Shown here: positions 24,387 to 33,749 of the stretch, one piece after another
Numbering within the stretch: position 1 is the first letter of the stretch
Layout: every line of letters starts with the position of its first letter
Assembly: GCA_947383005.1 (NCBI GenBank)
Contig: CANDBT010000005.1
Span: 62,001 to 126,000, forward strand
Length of the DNA stretch: 64,000 nt
Reading direction: 5' to 3'
From: an uncultured bacterium
Lineage (GTDB): Bacteria; Bacillota; Clostridia; Lachnospirales; Lachnospiraceae
Notes under the pieces: generated by a model
Told to the model about the DNA's origin: nothing
Seen by the model: the letters and a program-made list of their open reading frames with translations, nothing else
The model's database searches: none
Translations under genes and position numbers: made by a program

Positions 24387-27300
24387 AACGAAAGCATTTT
24401 TTCTGGCGATAGGGTTTTTGACTGCTTCTATGCCGATGTATCCGGCGGATGTCCGGGCAGAAGAAACGGTAATAACCATCCGCACGGCTGAAGAATTGCA
24501 GGAATTGAGCCAGGCATGCATTTCCGAAAGCTACTCGGAAGGAAAGAGGATCAGCCTGGAGGAAGATATTGACCTGACCGGCAAAAAATTCCAGCCGATT
24601 CCTGTGTTTTGCGGGATATTCGAGGGAAACGGCCATACCGTCAGCGGAATATCCTTTGTACAGCCGGGTTCTCATCTGGGGCTGTTCCGTTATCTTGAAG
24701 AGGAAGCAGTGGTGCAAAACCTTAACGTCGAGGGGGATTTGAAGCCGGGGGGGAGCAGAAAGATTGCAGGCGGTATAGCCGGGACAAATAAAGGGGTGAT
24801 TAAAAACTGCACGTTTTCCGGTTCGGGTGAAGCGTTGGAAAGCCTTGGCGGCATAGCCGGCGTGAACGAAGAAACCGGCCTTATCGAGAACTGTACAAAC
24901 CGGGCGGAGCTGACAGGAAACAGAAAAGTAGGCGGTATAGCCGGAGAAAATGCGGGTACGATATTATCCTCTCACAATGAAGGGGAAATTAATGCCGCTT
25001 CGGAAGGGATTGATGAGGAATCAGGAGAAAAGAACGGTATTTCCGTAAACCGCGAAGATATTCAGACAACGATTGTCAGAGAAAAAGTCAATGATGTGGG
25101 CGGTATCGCCGGACTTTCCCAGGGGACTATCCGTCAGTGCAGCAATAAAGGAAAGATTGGGTTTGAACATACCGGATACAATATCGGCGGTATCGCCGGA
25201 CGTCAGAACGGGCTTTTGGTTTTGTGTGAGAATGAAGGGACAGTGACCGGACGGAAAGATGTCGGCGGCATTGTCGGGCAGTTGGAACCGTTTTTGATGA
25301 TTGAATACGGTAAGGACACTTTTGACCGGATTAATGATCAGGTTGACCAGATCAGCGGCACTACCGACGCGATGAGCCAGGAGCTTCGCGATACTGCCGA
25401 CGCTTCCATCGGCAACCTCGACCGGGTTGACGAGATTATTAAGCAGATCCGGGATATTACCCGGGACAAGAAGGATGAACGGAGGGTAAAACGGGGCGAT
25501 TACGAGGACAAAGCGGGAAGGCAGTTGGATTCTATTGACGAGATATTGGCCAATATTGAGCTTGATTTGGGCAGCAGTTCGGCAGACCGGGCGCAGGGGC
25601 GTGTGCGGAATAATATAAACCAGGCCAGAAAATTGCTGGAGAGTTTGAAGGATCAAGGTGTGACCCCGCCCGACGATTATATTTTTGATGAAGACGAAGG
25701 CGCTTTGGGGCAGCTTCAGTATCTGTATCAGGTGTTGTCCGAGTTGCAGGAATGTGCGCAAAATATTACCGACGATACGCAAATTATGATTGAAGACCGC
25801 ATAGATGGGGTGGTGGACGGTGTTCGGGATTTTGAAGGGGAATTGGATACCCTGCGCATTGCCTCCAAGGAATTTCTTGATCTGACCCGTGATTATAAAG
25901 ATCAGCTTTTTGAAGATATCGACGAGGTGGATGAGGATCTGACCGGGCAGTTGGATCAATTGTATGATGAATTGGATTTCTTGTCTGACAACATAAAATC
26001 GGGCAAGGATCAGCTTCGTGCGGAAAAAGACCGTCTGGACGGTCAGCTTGACGAGATGCAGGATATTCTTGTACAGGGGAAAGAACGGATTGAGTCGGAG
26101 CGGGAGCGGGTGGAGAATGATGATGAGCCTTTGTTTGAGGATATTTCCGAGATGGCTGCTGACCTGACTAACGGAATGGTGATCGGATGCTCAAATCAGG
26201 GTGATATTTTTTCCGATTTTCAGGCGGGCGGAGTTACCGGGACCATAGGGATAGAGCTGGGAATGGACCCGGAAGAAGATATTGAAACCTATGGAAACAG
26301 TTCTCTTTATATGAACCGTTATGCCCAGGCATCTGTGAGGGGATGCCGCAACGGGGGCAGTATTATCGTGCAGCAGGATTATGCCGGAGGAATTGCCGGG
26401 ATGGTTCGCATCGGTACATTGGCAGCTAATCAGAATTACGGGGATATCTGTACGGTTGACGGTGATTATGCTGGTGGAATTGCCGGGAGCAGCGAGTCGG
26501 TAATCAGCGGAAGCTATGCGATGTGTGAAGTCGATGGAAATGATTATGCCGGAGGAATCGCTGGCATAGGCAAAAGCCTGGTAGGAAACTGCTCCATGGT
26601 GAATATTGTGGATAACGGCGGAGAATGGCAGGGCAGTATTGCCGGAAGCCGCGATGGGGATGGGGAAGTCAAAGAAAATATATATGTAGCAGACAGCCTG
26701 GGCGCTGTTGACGGGATTACGTTTTGTCAGGAGGCAGAGGGGATTTCCTATGAAAACCTGCTGCAAAAAGAGGGGTTGCCCCTGGAGTTTCATCATCTTT
26801 CCGTGATTTTTCTGGCTGACGGACAGGTGGTTGAACAGAAATACTGCCAGTATGGACAGTCTTTGACGATAGAAGATATGCCCGAGATTCCGGAAAAAGC
26901 GGGTTTTTTTGCTAACTGGGAGACAGAAAGCTTATCGGATATTCGCAAGAATTACAAAATCCATGCCGTTTATTTGCCCTGGACGACGGTTATTGCCGAT
27001 TCGCAGGAAGCTAAGCCCCGGCTTTTGGCAGAGGCTGCTTTCTATCCGGAGGCGCAGCTTTACGTGCAGGAAATCAACAAGGAGGAAAGCGCTGCTGCGG
27101 GAACGTCTTTTCCTTTGGGAAGCCGTTGGATAAGGGCGTATCGTTATGAAATCCGTGACCCTCAAAATCCGTTGTTCCCGGATAAGGTAAAACTCCACAT
27201 CCTGCGTGATAAGGCGGATTGGGCAGGAGTGATACGGGAAGGGAAAATAGAGAAAATTGAGGCCGTAAAAGACGGGGAATATTTGATTTTTGAAGCAGGG

Positions 27301-27435
27301 ACATCGGGAGAACTCGTACTGATAAAATCAAATCGGAACTGGCTTGTATGTTTTGCGGTTGTCCTTACGGCAGGGATATTAATTATAATAGGTAAAAAAG
27401 CAACAGGGAAGAGACTGAAGGCGAAGGCAATTTAA
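24367..27435 (+). CDS. GLUG-repeat surface protein with coiled-coil centre and C-terminal membrane anchor
   Basis: 1022 residues. Signal peptide at 1-30 (AFFLAIGFLTASMPMYPADV). Residues 40-320 hold GLUG-type repeats (GGIAGTNKG, GGIAGVNEE, GGIAGENAG, GGIAGLSQG, GGIAGRQNG). Residues 320-600 form a strongly acidic helical region with phased Asp, Gln and Leu, probably a coiled coil. More GLUG units follow at about 610-790, then a beta-rich domain, and a membrane helix near the end (LVCFAVVLTAGILIIIG) with a Lys/Arg tail. This is like the accessory proteins of MMPL or YhgE/Pip systems, where a helical stalk carries beta domains. ATG 24367 has AGGAGGTG upstream and lies inside the end of the transporter gene, so coupled expression is likely. 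Confidence 0.78.
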   Translation: MKKRRIRTKAFFLAIGFLTASMPMYPADVRAEETVITIRTAEELQELSQACISESYSEGKRISLEEDIDLTGKKFQPIPVFCGIFEGNGHTVSGISFVQPGSHLGLFRYLEEEAVVQNLNVEGDLKPGGSRKIAGGIAGTNKGVIKNCTFSGSGEALESLGGIAGVNEETGLIENCTNRAELTGNRKVGGIAGENAGTILSSHNEGEINAASEGIDEESGEKNGISVNREDIQTTIVREKVNDVGGIAGLSQGTIRQCSNKGKIGFEHTGYNIGGIAGRQNGLLVLCENEGTVTGRKDVGGIVGQLEPFLMIEYGKDTFDRINDQVDQISGTTDAMSQELRDTADASIGNLDRVDEIIKQIRDITRDKKDERRVKRGDYEDKAGRQLDSIDEILANIELDLGSSSADRAQGRVRNNINQARKLLESLKDQGVTPPDDYIFDEDEGALGQLQYLYQVLSELQECAQNITDDTQIMIEDRIDGVVDGVRDFEGELDTLRIASKEFLDLTRDYKDQLFEDIDEVDEDLTGQLDQLYDELDFLSDNIKSGKDQLRAEKDRLDGQLDEMQDILVQGKERIESERERVENDDEPLFEDISEMAADLTNGMVIGCSNQGDIFSDFQAGGVTGTIGIELGMDPEEDIETYGNSSLYMNRYAQASVRGCRNGGSIIVQQDYAGGIAGMVRIGTLAANQNYGDICTVDGDYAGGIAGSSESVISGSYAMCEVDGNDYAGGIAGIGKSLVGNCSMVNIVDNGGEWQGSIAGSRDGDGEVKENIYVADSLGAVDGITFCQEAEGISYENLLQKEGLPLEFHHLSVIFLADGQVVEQKYCQYGQSLTIEDMPEIPEKAGFFANWETESLSDIRKNYKIHAVYLPWTTVIADSQEAKPRLLAEAAFYPEAQLYVQEINKEESAAAGTSFPLGSRWIRAYRYEIRDPQNPLFPDKVKLHILRDKADWAGVIREGKIEKIEAVKDGEYLIFEAGTSGELVLIKSNRNWLVCFAVVLTAGILIIIGKKATGKRLKAKAI

Positions 27436-27438
27436 AAT

Positions 27439-27482
27439 GGGCATATGCGGTTACGTTCACAGGGTACCTGTGAACAGTAACA
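27439..27482. repeat. TTCACA-type palindromic repeat, copy 2
   Basis: GGGCATATG is followed by a hairpin whose core GTTCACAGG-GTA-CCTGTGAAC (27455-27475) is perfect, flanked by GTTAC/GTAAC. It sits 4 bp after the GLUG gene stop and may act as its terminator. Confidence 0.7.
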
Positions 27483-27520
27483 AGGCATAAGTAGGACAGA
27501 ACGAGTTTTGTTCAAAATTA

Positions 27521-27549
27521 TTGACATTGCTTCTTACACTTGTTAGAAT
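27521..27549 (+). promoter_or_regulatory. Sigma-A promoter of the hybrid kinase gene
   Basis: TTGACA (27521-27526), 17-bp spacer, TAGAAT (27544-27549). Transcription would begin near 27556 and give a leader of about 125 nt before ATG 27681. Confidence 0.8.
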
Positions 27550-27598
27550 AATATTAATGCAGTCTGAGTTAATAACCGTTGTCGGATGACATCTGAGC

Positions 27599-27645
27599 TT
27601 CTTGTCCGGCGTAGACGGGCAGGAAGAGGCCCCGTCCGGACTGTT
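27599..27645 (+). other. Structured leader of the hybrid kinase mRNA
   Basis: GTCCG and GACGGG on the left pair with CCCGTC and CGGAC on the right, giving a two-part G+C-rich stem with a bulge and a purine-rich loop (CAGGAAGAGG). It is not followed by a T-run, so it is not an obvious terminator. I do not recognise a riboswitch consensus. Confidence 0.45.
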
Positions 27646-27680
27646 ACCAATAATACACAAAACGCAGGGGGAGACAGGAA

Positions 27681-30600
27681 ATGTATCATTGCCACATTCA
27701 TTTCTATTTAATTGGCTATTCATGTGAGATTTTCGAAACCATTAAGGGAATGTCCCCATTTAAAGATTTTACCCATAAATTTTCCGAAAGCGATCGGCCG
27801 GAGGAGATGCTGACGGCTCAGGCAGATGTGATTCTGATAGATTTGCGGGATATGGATGTAGAAGAGACGCTGCATGCCTTGATATCATGGAAGAAAAAAG
27901 AGGCTGAGCTGATTTTGATGGCTGAGAGGGAGCAGATTTCGGTTTTGACAGATGAATGGCCGGATATCAAGGATATATGGATAATGCCGATGTCGCTTAA
28001 AGAGGTTCGGTTTCGATTTTTCCGCTGGCAGCAGACTTGTAAAATGAGTAAGGACTATTGGCAGACCAATCACTTTTTTGAGGCTACGATCAACAATATT
28101 CCCAATCTTATTTGGTATAAAGATAAAGACGGGATTCATGAGAAGGTAAATGACAGTTTTTGTAAGACGGTTAATAAGACCAAAAAGCAAGTGGAAGGCC
28201 GCGGCCATGCGTATATCTGGAATGTCGACCATGATGATCCTGCCTGTATAGAATCGGAACAGGAAGTTATGACGACGAGAAAGACTTGTGTTTCCGAGGA
28301 GATTGTCAAGACAGGAGACGGGATAAGGCTGCTGACCACTTACAAATCCCCGCTGTATGATTTTGACGGAAGCGTCATGGGAACCGTGGGCGTGGCTATT
28401 GATGTGACCCAGGAGCGGGCTTATGAGCAGGAGATTATCAAAAAGAACCATACTCTGGAGACAATTTTTACTACCATCGATTGCGGGGTGATGCGCCATA
28501 GCGTTGACGGGAGCAGGATTTACAGCATTAACCGCGCCGCGTTGAAAATTTTGGGCTATGAGTCCATAGACGAACTTATGGACGCAGGCTTTAATACGGT
28601 CGCCGCTTCCGTTATAGACGAGGATAAAATAAAGCTTCGGAATGCCATTCAGGAGTTAAAAAAGGAAGGGGACAGCGTTAGCGTAGAATACCGCGTGCAG
28701 CATAAGGACGGGGAAATTCTGCATGTGATGGGGAATGTTAAACTTTTGCGGGAAAACGGGGAACTGCTTTACCAGCGTTTCCTGCTGGATTGTACTGCAC
28801 AGAAGCTTCAGGAAAAACAGGATAGGCAGTACCAGATGGAACTGGTTCAGGCGTTGAGTATTGACTACAATGTGGTCTGCTATTTTGATTTGGACACAGG
28901 AAAGGGCAACTCAATCAGGAATGACGAGAATAAGAAGCATTTTTTCGGTATGATTTTTGAAGGGGAGATATTGTTTCAGGACAGCATGGAAGAATATGTC
29001 CGGCAGTTTGTTTATGAGGAGGACAGGGAGGCGCTGCAACAGGCATTTTCTTTAGAACATCTCAGAAGCGAACTGGAAGAGAAAAACCAGCATTATATGA
29101 ATTACCGTGCCATCAATGGAAATGAAATCAAATATTATCAGATGAAGGTGGTCCGTGCGGGGTCGTGGAACGAAAACCATGGCATTGTTTTGGGATTTCG
29201 CAGCGTGGATGAGGAAACACGCAGGGAGATGGAAAAGAAGAGCATATTGGAAGATGCCCTTATGCAGGCAAATCGGGCAAGCAGGGCGAAAAGCGCGTTT
29301 CTTTCCAATATGTCCCATGATATCCGTACCCCGATGAACGCGATTGTCGGTTTTACGGCTTTGGCCATTACCCATATTGATCGGAAGGAGCAGGTACAGG
29401 AGTATTTAAAGAAGATTATGACGTCTGGGAATCACCTTCTGAGCCTGATTAACGACGTGTTGGATATGAGCCGGATTGAGAGCGGCAAAATTCGTTTAGA
29501 GGAGAAATTGTGCAGCCTGCCGGAGATCCTTCATGGACTGAGAAATATTTTACAGGCCGAGGTTCATGCCAAGCAGTTGGAGCTGTATATTGATGCGGTA
29601 GATGTTGTGGATGAAGAGATTTATTGTGACCGGCTCCGTTTAAACCAGGTGCTTTTAAATTTGCTGAGCAATTCGGTGAAATACACCGGCGCTGGCGGCA
29701 CGGTCAATATGCGGATTATCGAGAAAGGCGGAGCGCCTGCCGGTTATGCCAACTATGTGTTTTATATCAAAGATACCGGAATCGGCATGAGCGAGGAGTT
29801 TGTCGATCATATTTTTGAACCTTTTGAGCGGGAAAAAACGACAACAATCAGCGGTATACCAGGAACCGGCCTTGGCATGGCAATTACCAAAAATATTATT
29901 GACATGATGAACGGAAATATTGAGGTGAAAAGCGTGCAGGGAGTAGGCACGGAGTTTATCGTTTCCTTGTGTTTCCGTGTAAATCCGGAAATAAAGGAAT
30001 CTCCGGATATCCTTCAGTTGAAAAACAGCAGAGTGCTGGTCGTGGATGATGATTTTAATACCTGCGACAGCGTATCGTATATGCTGCAGCAAATGGGCAT
30101 GCGGGCGGAATGGACTTTATCGGGCAAGGAAGCGGTATTGCGTACCCGTCAGGCTGCTATGCGGGGAGATAATTACAGCGTATATATTATTGACTGGCTG
30201 CTGCCGGATATCAACGGCGTTGAAGTCACCCGTCGGATACGCAAGGAAAGGGGAGACGATGTGCCGGTGATTGTGCTGACTGCCTATGACTGGTCCGATA
30301 TTGAGGAGGAAGCAAAAGAAGCCGGGGTTACGGCGTTTTGCAGCAAGCCGTTGTTTATGTCGGAGCTGAGGGAGTGCCTGTATTCCATTGTCAATACGGA
30401 AAAGGAAGAGGAATCAGAATTGGGTCAGCAAAAGGCTATCCATACAGGCCGTATTTTGCTGGCAGAGGATAATGAATTGAATCAGGAGATTGCGGTGGAA
30501 ATCTTAAACGAGGCCGGATTTGTCACGGAAGTGGCTCAGGATGGACAGACGGCTGTGGATATGCTGGCCAAATCCGAACCGGGTTATTATCAATTGATTC

Positions 30601-30821
30601 TTATGGATATTCAGATGCCGGTGATGAACGGTTATGAAGCGACAAAGAAGATCCGCAATATGGAAAATAAAGAATTGTCTTCGATACCGATATTGGCCAT
30701 GACGGCCAATGCTTTCGAGGAAGACCGGCAGGAAGCGTTGAGATCCGGAATGAACGGACATATAGCAAAACCTATCGATATCAATAATTTATTGAATACA
30801 TTGGGCAAGATATTGGAGTAA
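27681..30821 (+). CDS. Multi-PAS hybrid histidine kinase with two receiver domains
   Basis: 1046 residues, no membrane segment seen. A degenerate receiver-like region (1-120) is followed by PAS domains at about 130-255, 260-385 and 395-520. Then come the HisKA domain with His546 in NMSHDIRTPMNA, the ATPase domain (LNLLSNSVKYT; DTGIGMS; GTGLGMA), receiver 1 (VLVVDDD, Asp838 in IIDWLLPD) and receiver 2 (LLAEDNELN, Asp976 in LMDIQMPVMNG). It phosphorylates itself on His546 and passes phosphate to one or both receivers. There is no output domain or neighbouring response-regulator gene, so its targets are elsewhere. Its own promoter and structured leader precede it. Confidence 0.9.
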   Translation: MYHCHIHFYLIGYSCEIFETIKGMSPFKDFTHKFSESDRPEEMLTAQADVILIDLRDMDVEETLHALISWKKKEAELILMAEREQISVLTDEWPDIKDIWIMPMSLKEVRFRFFRWQQTCKMSKDYWQTNHFFEATINNIPNLIWYKDKDGIHEKVNDSFCKTVNKTKKQVEGRGHAYIWNVDHDDPACIESEQEVMTTRKTCVSEEIVKTGDGIRLLTTYKSPLYDFDGSVMGTVGVAIDVTQERAYEQEIIKKNHTLETIFTTIDCGVMRHSVDGSRIYSINRAALKILGYESIDELMDAGFNTVAASVIDEDKIKLRNAIQELKKEGDSVSVEYRVQHKDGEILHVMGNVKLLRENGELLYQRFLLDCTAQKLQEKQDRQYQMELVQALSIDYNVVCYFDLDTGKGNSIRNDENKKHFFGMIFEGEILFQDSMEEYVRQFVYEEDREALQQAFSLEHLRSELEEKNQHYMNYRAINGNEIKYYQMKVVRAGSWNENHGIVLGFRSVDEETRREMEKKSILEDALMQANRASRAKSAFLSNMSHDIRTPMNAIVGFTALAITHIDRKEQVQEYLKKIMTSGNHLLSLINDVLDMSRIESGKIRLEEKLCSLPEILHGLRNILQAEVHAKQLELYIDAVDVVDEEIYCDRLRLNQVLLNLLSNSVKYTGAGGTVNMRIIEKGGAPAGYANYVFYIKDTGIGMSEEFVDHIFEPFEREKTTTISGIPGTGLGMAITKNIIDMMNGNIEVKSVQGVGTEFIVSLCFRVNPEIKESPDILQLKNSRVLVVDDDFNTCDSVSYMLQQMGMRAEWTLSGKEAVLRTRQAAMRGDNYSVYIIDWLLPDINGVEVTRRIRKERGDDVPVIVLTAYDWSDIEEEAKEAGVTAFCSKPLFMSELRECLYSIVNTEKEEESELGQQKAIHTGRILLAEDNELNQEIAVEILNEAGFVTEVAQDGQTAVDMLAKSEPGYYQLILMDIQMPVMNGYEATKKIRNMENKELSSIPILAMTANAFEEDRQEALRSGMNGHIAKPIDINNLLNTLGKILE

Positions 30822-30850
30822 AAAATCGGGAAAGGCAGAGGGAGAGGAAC

Positions 30851-31312
30851 ATGCTGCAGGAGGGGACAAAGGCTCCGGCATTTAAGCTGCCGGATCAGGA
30901 CGGAAAAGTACATACGCTGGATGAATACCGGGGAAAGAAAATTATTTTATATTTTTATCCCAGGGATAATACTTCCGGCTGTACCAAACAGGCATGTGGG
31001 TTTGGGGAGCTTTATCCTCAGATCAGGGAAAAAGGAGCGGTGGTTCTGGGAGTGAGCAAGGACACGGTAGCTTCCCATAAGCGGTTTGAGGAGAAGTATG
31101 GGCTTCCGTTTACGCTGCTGTCGGATACGGAGCTTACGGTTATCAAGGCATATGATGTGTGGCAGGAAAAGAAAAATTACGGCAAGGTGTCTATGGGGGT
31201 TGTGCGTACGACTTACCTTATCGATGAGGAGGGCATGATTGTCAAAGCGTTTGATAAGGTAAAGGCGGCAGACAACCCGCAGCAGATGCTTGATGAACTA
31301 GTACTGCATTAA
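30851..31312 (+). CDS. bcp: Peroxiredoxin, BCP/PrxQ type
   Basis: 153 residues. LYFYPRDNTSGCTKQACGF carries the peroxidatic Cys44 and the resolving Cys49, the spacing of the PrxQ/BCP class. APAFKLPDQDGKVHTL at the N-terminus is the family opening. It reduces hydroperoxides with thioredoxin as electron donor, in the cytoplasm; this fits oxidative defence in an anaerobe. ATG 30851 is preceded by GAGGGAGAGG. The C-terminal codons CTAGTACTGCAT (ELVLH) share a sequence found at the end of the recombinase gene at 37040, which may show that a repeat inserted at the gene end. A GntR gene follows on the same strand. Confidence 0.92.
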   Translation: MLQEGTKAPAFKLPDQDGKVHTLDEYRGKKIILYFYPRDNTSGCTKQACGFGELYPQIREKGAVVLGVSKDTVASHKRFEEKYGLPFTLLSDTELTVIKAYDVWQEKKNYGKVSMGVVRTTYLIDEEGMIVKAFDKVKAADNPQQMLDELVLH

Positions 31313-31372
31313 TCTTGAAGTAAAACGTGCTTGATTTTCGCTTATAAGGCAATACCGGATAGGAAGGCATAT

Positions 31373-32092
31373 ATGTATAAATATGAACAAATCGCAGAAG
31401 ATATTCAGCGGAAAATCAATGCGGGGGAGTATCAGGCCGATGAGAAGCTTCCACAGGAACTGGAGTTATGCAGGCAATATGACGCTTCCCGGATTACTAT
31501 CCGGGAAGCGTTGGATTTGCTGGTAAACCGGGGATTGATTACCAGAAGGCGAGGGGCAGGGACTTATGTGAAAGCGATAGCGGGAGAGGCGTCAGATTCT
31601 GAGGGATTTGCCCGATCACAGCAGTTTGGGGGCTTCAGCAGGGACATGCAGGGAAGGGATGTGCGGTCAGTGGTCCATCAGTTTTCTCTTCTCAGGGCGC
31701 CCGGGAATGTGTCGGAAAGGCTCCAGGTGCCGGATACGGCTTTTGTGTGCTATATCTGCCGGACCCGTATTGTGGATGGAAAGCCTTGTGTGGTAGAATA
31801 TACGTATATGCCTACGGATTTTATCACAGGTATTACGGAAGAGGTAGTGGAAAATTCCATATATGACTATATTGAACAGAAATTAAAGCTGAAAATCAAA
31901 AGCGCCCACCGGACGGCACGCGCCGATATGCCTACGGAGGAGGAACGTCGGTGGCTGGGGATCGGGGATGAGATGATTCCCATATTTGAAGTGGAGCAGA
32001 CGGCGTATCTTGATGACGGAAGGATTTTTGAATACTCCAAGTCGCGCCATCGGGCGGACTGTTTTGTTTTGCATAGCGTGAGTTTGCGGTGA
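31373..32092 (+). CDS. GntR/HutC-family transcription regulator
   Basis: 239 residues. The N-terminal 75 residues form a winged helix-turn-helix (YEQIAEDIQRKINAGEY, ELCRQYDASRITIREALDLLVNRG, RRRGAGTYV). Residues 90-239 are a UTRA effector domain (VCYICRTRIVDGKP, YTYMPTDF, TARADMPTEEE), which usually binds sugar phosphates. It likely represses the glycosidase gene 265 bp downstream, whose promoter contains a palindrome. ATG 31373 is preceded by AGGAAGG. A terminator at 32148 separates it from the glycosidase. Confidence 0.9.
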   Translation: MYKYEQIAEDIQRKINAGEYQADEKLPQELELCRQYDASRITIREALDLLVNRGLITRRRGAGTYVKAIAGEASDSEGFARSQQFGGFSRDMQGRDVRSVVHQFSLLRAPGNVSERLQVPDTAFVCYICRTRIVDGKPCVVEYTYMPTDFITGITEEVVENSIYDYIEQKLKLKIKSAHRTARADMPTEEERRWLGIGDEMIPIFEVEQTAYLDDGRIFEYSKSRHRADCFVLHSVSLR

Positions 32093-32147
32093 AAAAGGGC
32101 GCTTATTAGGGCGGCACTCATAAGACAATATTAGAAATGTTTTCGGA

Positions 32148-32179
32148 AACGGCGTAGCTTGCGGGCTATGCCGTTTTTT
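32148..32179 (+). terminator. Rho-independent terminator after the GntR gene
   Basis: AACGGCGTAGC (32148-32158) pairs with GCTATGCCGTT (32165-32175), with a T-run to 32179. The repeat hairpin 32181-32209 follows directly. Confidence 0.8.
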
Positions 32180-32180
32180 C

Positions 32181-32209
32181 GCTTTATAGGAAAGTGCGTC
32201 CTATAAAGC
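32181..32209. repeat. AAGTGCG-loop hairpin repeat, copy 1
   Basis: GCTTTATAGGA (32181-32191), loop AAGTGCG, TCCTATAAAGC (32199-32209), a perfect 11-bp stem. A second copy with the same loop but a changed, still perfectly paired stem lies at 62903-62929. Confidence 0.7.
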
Positions 32210-32286
32210 AAAAGCCCTCCGGGCAGGATCGCCTGCGGCGGAAAGGGGGGAAAGCCTCCTCTGCTCATCAAATCAAGCTTGGCCTG

Positions 32287-32314
32287 TTGACAAACGGGAG
32301 ATATGTGTTATAAT
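32287..32314 (+). promoter_or_regulatory. Promoter of the GH1 gene
   Basis: TTGACA (32287-32292), 16-bp spacer, TATAAT (32309-32314), about 43 bp before ATG 32358. Both hexamers match the sigma-A consensus exactly. Confidence 0.85.
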
Positions 32315-32336
32315 TATTAAAAAATTAGTTATAACA
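32306..32336. promoter_or_regulatory. Candidate operator over the GH1 promoter
   Basis: TGTTATAA (32306-32313) and TTATAACA (32329-32336) form an inverted repeat with a 15-bp spacer; the left half covers the -10 box. Repression by the adjacent GntR protein is inferred. Confidence 0.5.
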
Positions 32337-32357
32337 TATATAAAAAGGAGGAAAGTT

Positions 32358-33749
32358 ATGGGTATTCACTTGCCTGAGGGTTTTTTTATGGGAGCAGCAA
32401 TGTCGGGGCCTCAGACGGAGGGGGCTTACCGGACAGGGGGGAAGCTGGAAAACATCTGGGATACCTGGTCGGATCGGTCAATTTCCGATTTTTATAATAA
32501 GGTTGGAAGCTATGTGGGGAATAATTTTTATGAAAAATATGAGGAAGATATCCGTCTGCTGAAAAATCTGGGGATGGATTCTTTCCGCACATCGATTCAG
32601 TGGAGCAGATTATTGGATCAGGACGGGAATTTGAACCCGGAAGGCGCCGATTTTTATCATCGGGTATGCGCCTGTGCGAAAGAACAGCAGATTGAGCTGT
32701 TTATGAATCTATATCATTTTGATATGCCTGCTTTTTTGTTCAGGCGGGGCGGATGGGAAAACCGGGAGGTGGTGGAAGCTTATGCTTTATATGCCAGGGC
32801 GGCCTTTCGGGAGTTCGGGAAAGAGATAAAATATTGGTTCACCTTTAATGAACCGATTGTAGAACCGGATCAGAGATATCGCAACGGTGTTTGGTATCCC
32901 TTTATCCGGGATGCGAAGCGGGGCATGACGGTACAATATCATTTGTCTTTGGCCCATTGCCTGGCAGTCCGGGAATTCAGAAAAGCGAAAGAGGACGGAT
33001 ATCTTTTCCCAGATGCGCAGATTGGCTTGATTAATTGCTTTGCTCCGCCTTATACGAAGGAAAATCCCACTCCGGAAGATTTGGAAGCCCTTCGCATGGA
33101 AGATGGGATACACAATCGCTGGTGGTTGGATTTGGTAGCCAAGGGAACACTCCCTCAGGATGTGCTGGAAACTCTGGCAAGTTGCGGGCTGTTGCCGGAT
33201 ATCCGCCCCGGTGATAAAGAAATCTGGGCTTTGGGAAAAGTGGACTGGCTGGGATTTAATTATTATCAGCCTTCCCGTGTCCAGGCGCCGAAAGAAAAGG
33301 AAGATGAAAACGGCTATCCAAAGTTTTCCGATCCCTATCGATGGCCGGAAGCGAAGATGAACATTTATCGGGGATGGGAAATTTATCCTAAGGGAATCTA
33401 TGATTTCGGCATGAAGATGAAAAAAGAATATCCGGACTTGAAATTTTTTATTTCAGAAAACGGCATGGGTGTCGAGCATGAAGAGCGGTTCCGCGATGAA
33501 TCGGGAGAAATCCAGGACGACTACCGGATTGAGTTTATCACTGAACATTTGGAATGGATCTTGAAGGCAATCGAAGAAGGTGCACAATGCAAGGGATATC
33601 ATTATTGGGGAGTGATTGACAACTGGTCCTGGAATAATGCCTTTAAGAACCGTTACGGAATGATTGAAGTGGATTTGGCCGGGAATTATAAGCGCAGAGG
33701 CAAAAAATCAGCCCGCTGGATTCAGGAGCTGATTCGTGAGAGAAGCTGA
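32358..33749 (+). CDS. Glycoside hydrolase family 1, probable 6-phospho-beta-glucosidase
   Basis: 463 residues of a GH1 barrel. The acid/base Glu165 lies in FTFNEP and the nucleophile Glu367 in ISENGMG. The C-terminal RRGKKSARWI stretch resembles the phosphate-binding Lys-Ser loop of 6-phospho-beta-glycosidases, and DNWSWNNAFKNRYG is the usual aglycone-site segment. It would split phosphorylated beta-glucosides in the cytoplasm. No PTS gene is next to it, so the substrate must enter through a transporter encoded elsewhere, or the enzyme acts on unphosphorylated beta-glucosides. AAAAGGAGG precedes ATG 32358. It overlaps the convergent MATE gene by 28 bp. Confidence 0.9.
   Translation: MGIHLPEGFFMGAAMSGPQTEGAYRTGGKLENIWDTWSDRSISDFYNKVGSYVGNNFYEKYEEDIRLLKNLGMDSFRTSIQWSRLLDQDGNLNPEGADFYHRVCACAKEQQIELFMNLYHFDMPAFLFRRGGWENREVVEAYALYARAAFREFGKEIKYWFTFNEPIVEPDQRYRNGVWYPFIRDAKRGMTVQYHLSLAHCLAVREFRKAKEDGYLFPDAQIGLINCFAPPYTKENPTPEDLEALRMEDGIHNRWWLDLVAKGTLPQDVLETLASCGLLPDIRPGDKEIWALGKVDWLGFNYYQPSRVQAPKEKEDENGYPKFSDPYRWPEAKMNIYRGWEIYPKGIYDFGMKMKKEYPDLKFFISENGMGVEHEERFRDESGEIQDDYRIEFITEHLEWILKAIEEGAQCKGYHYWGVIDNWSWNNAFKNRYGMIEVDLAGNYKRRGKKSARWIQELIRERS

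Noticed and set aside
25021-25959. Long minus-strand frame opposite the GLUG gene
   Set aside because: It mirrors a low-complexity acidic coding region; the plus-strand protein has signal peptide, repeats and anchor.
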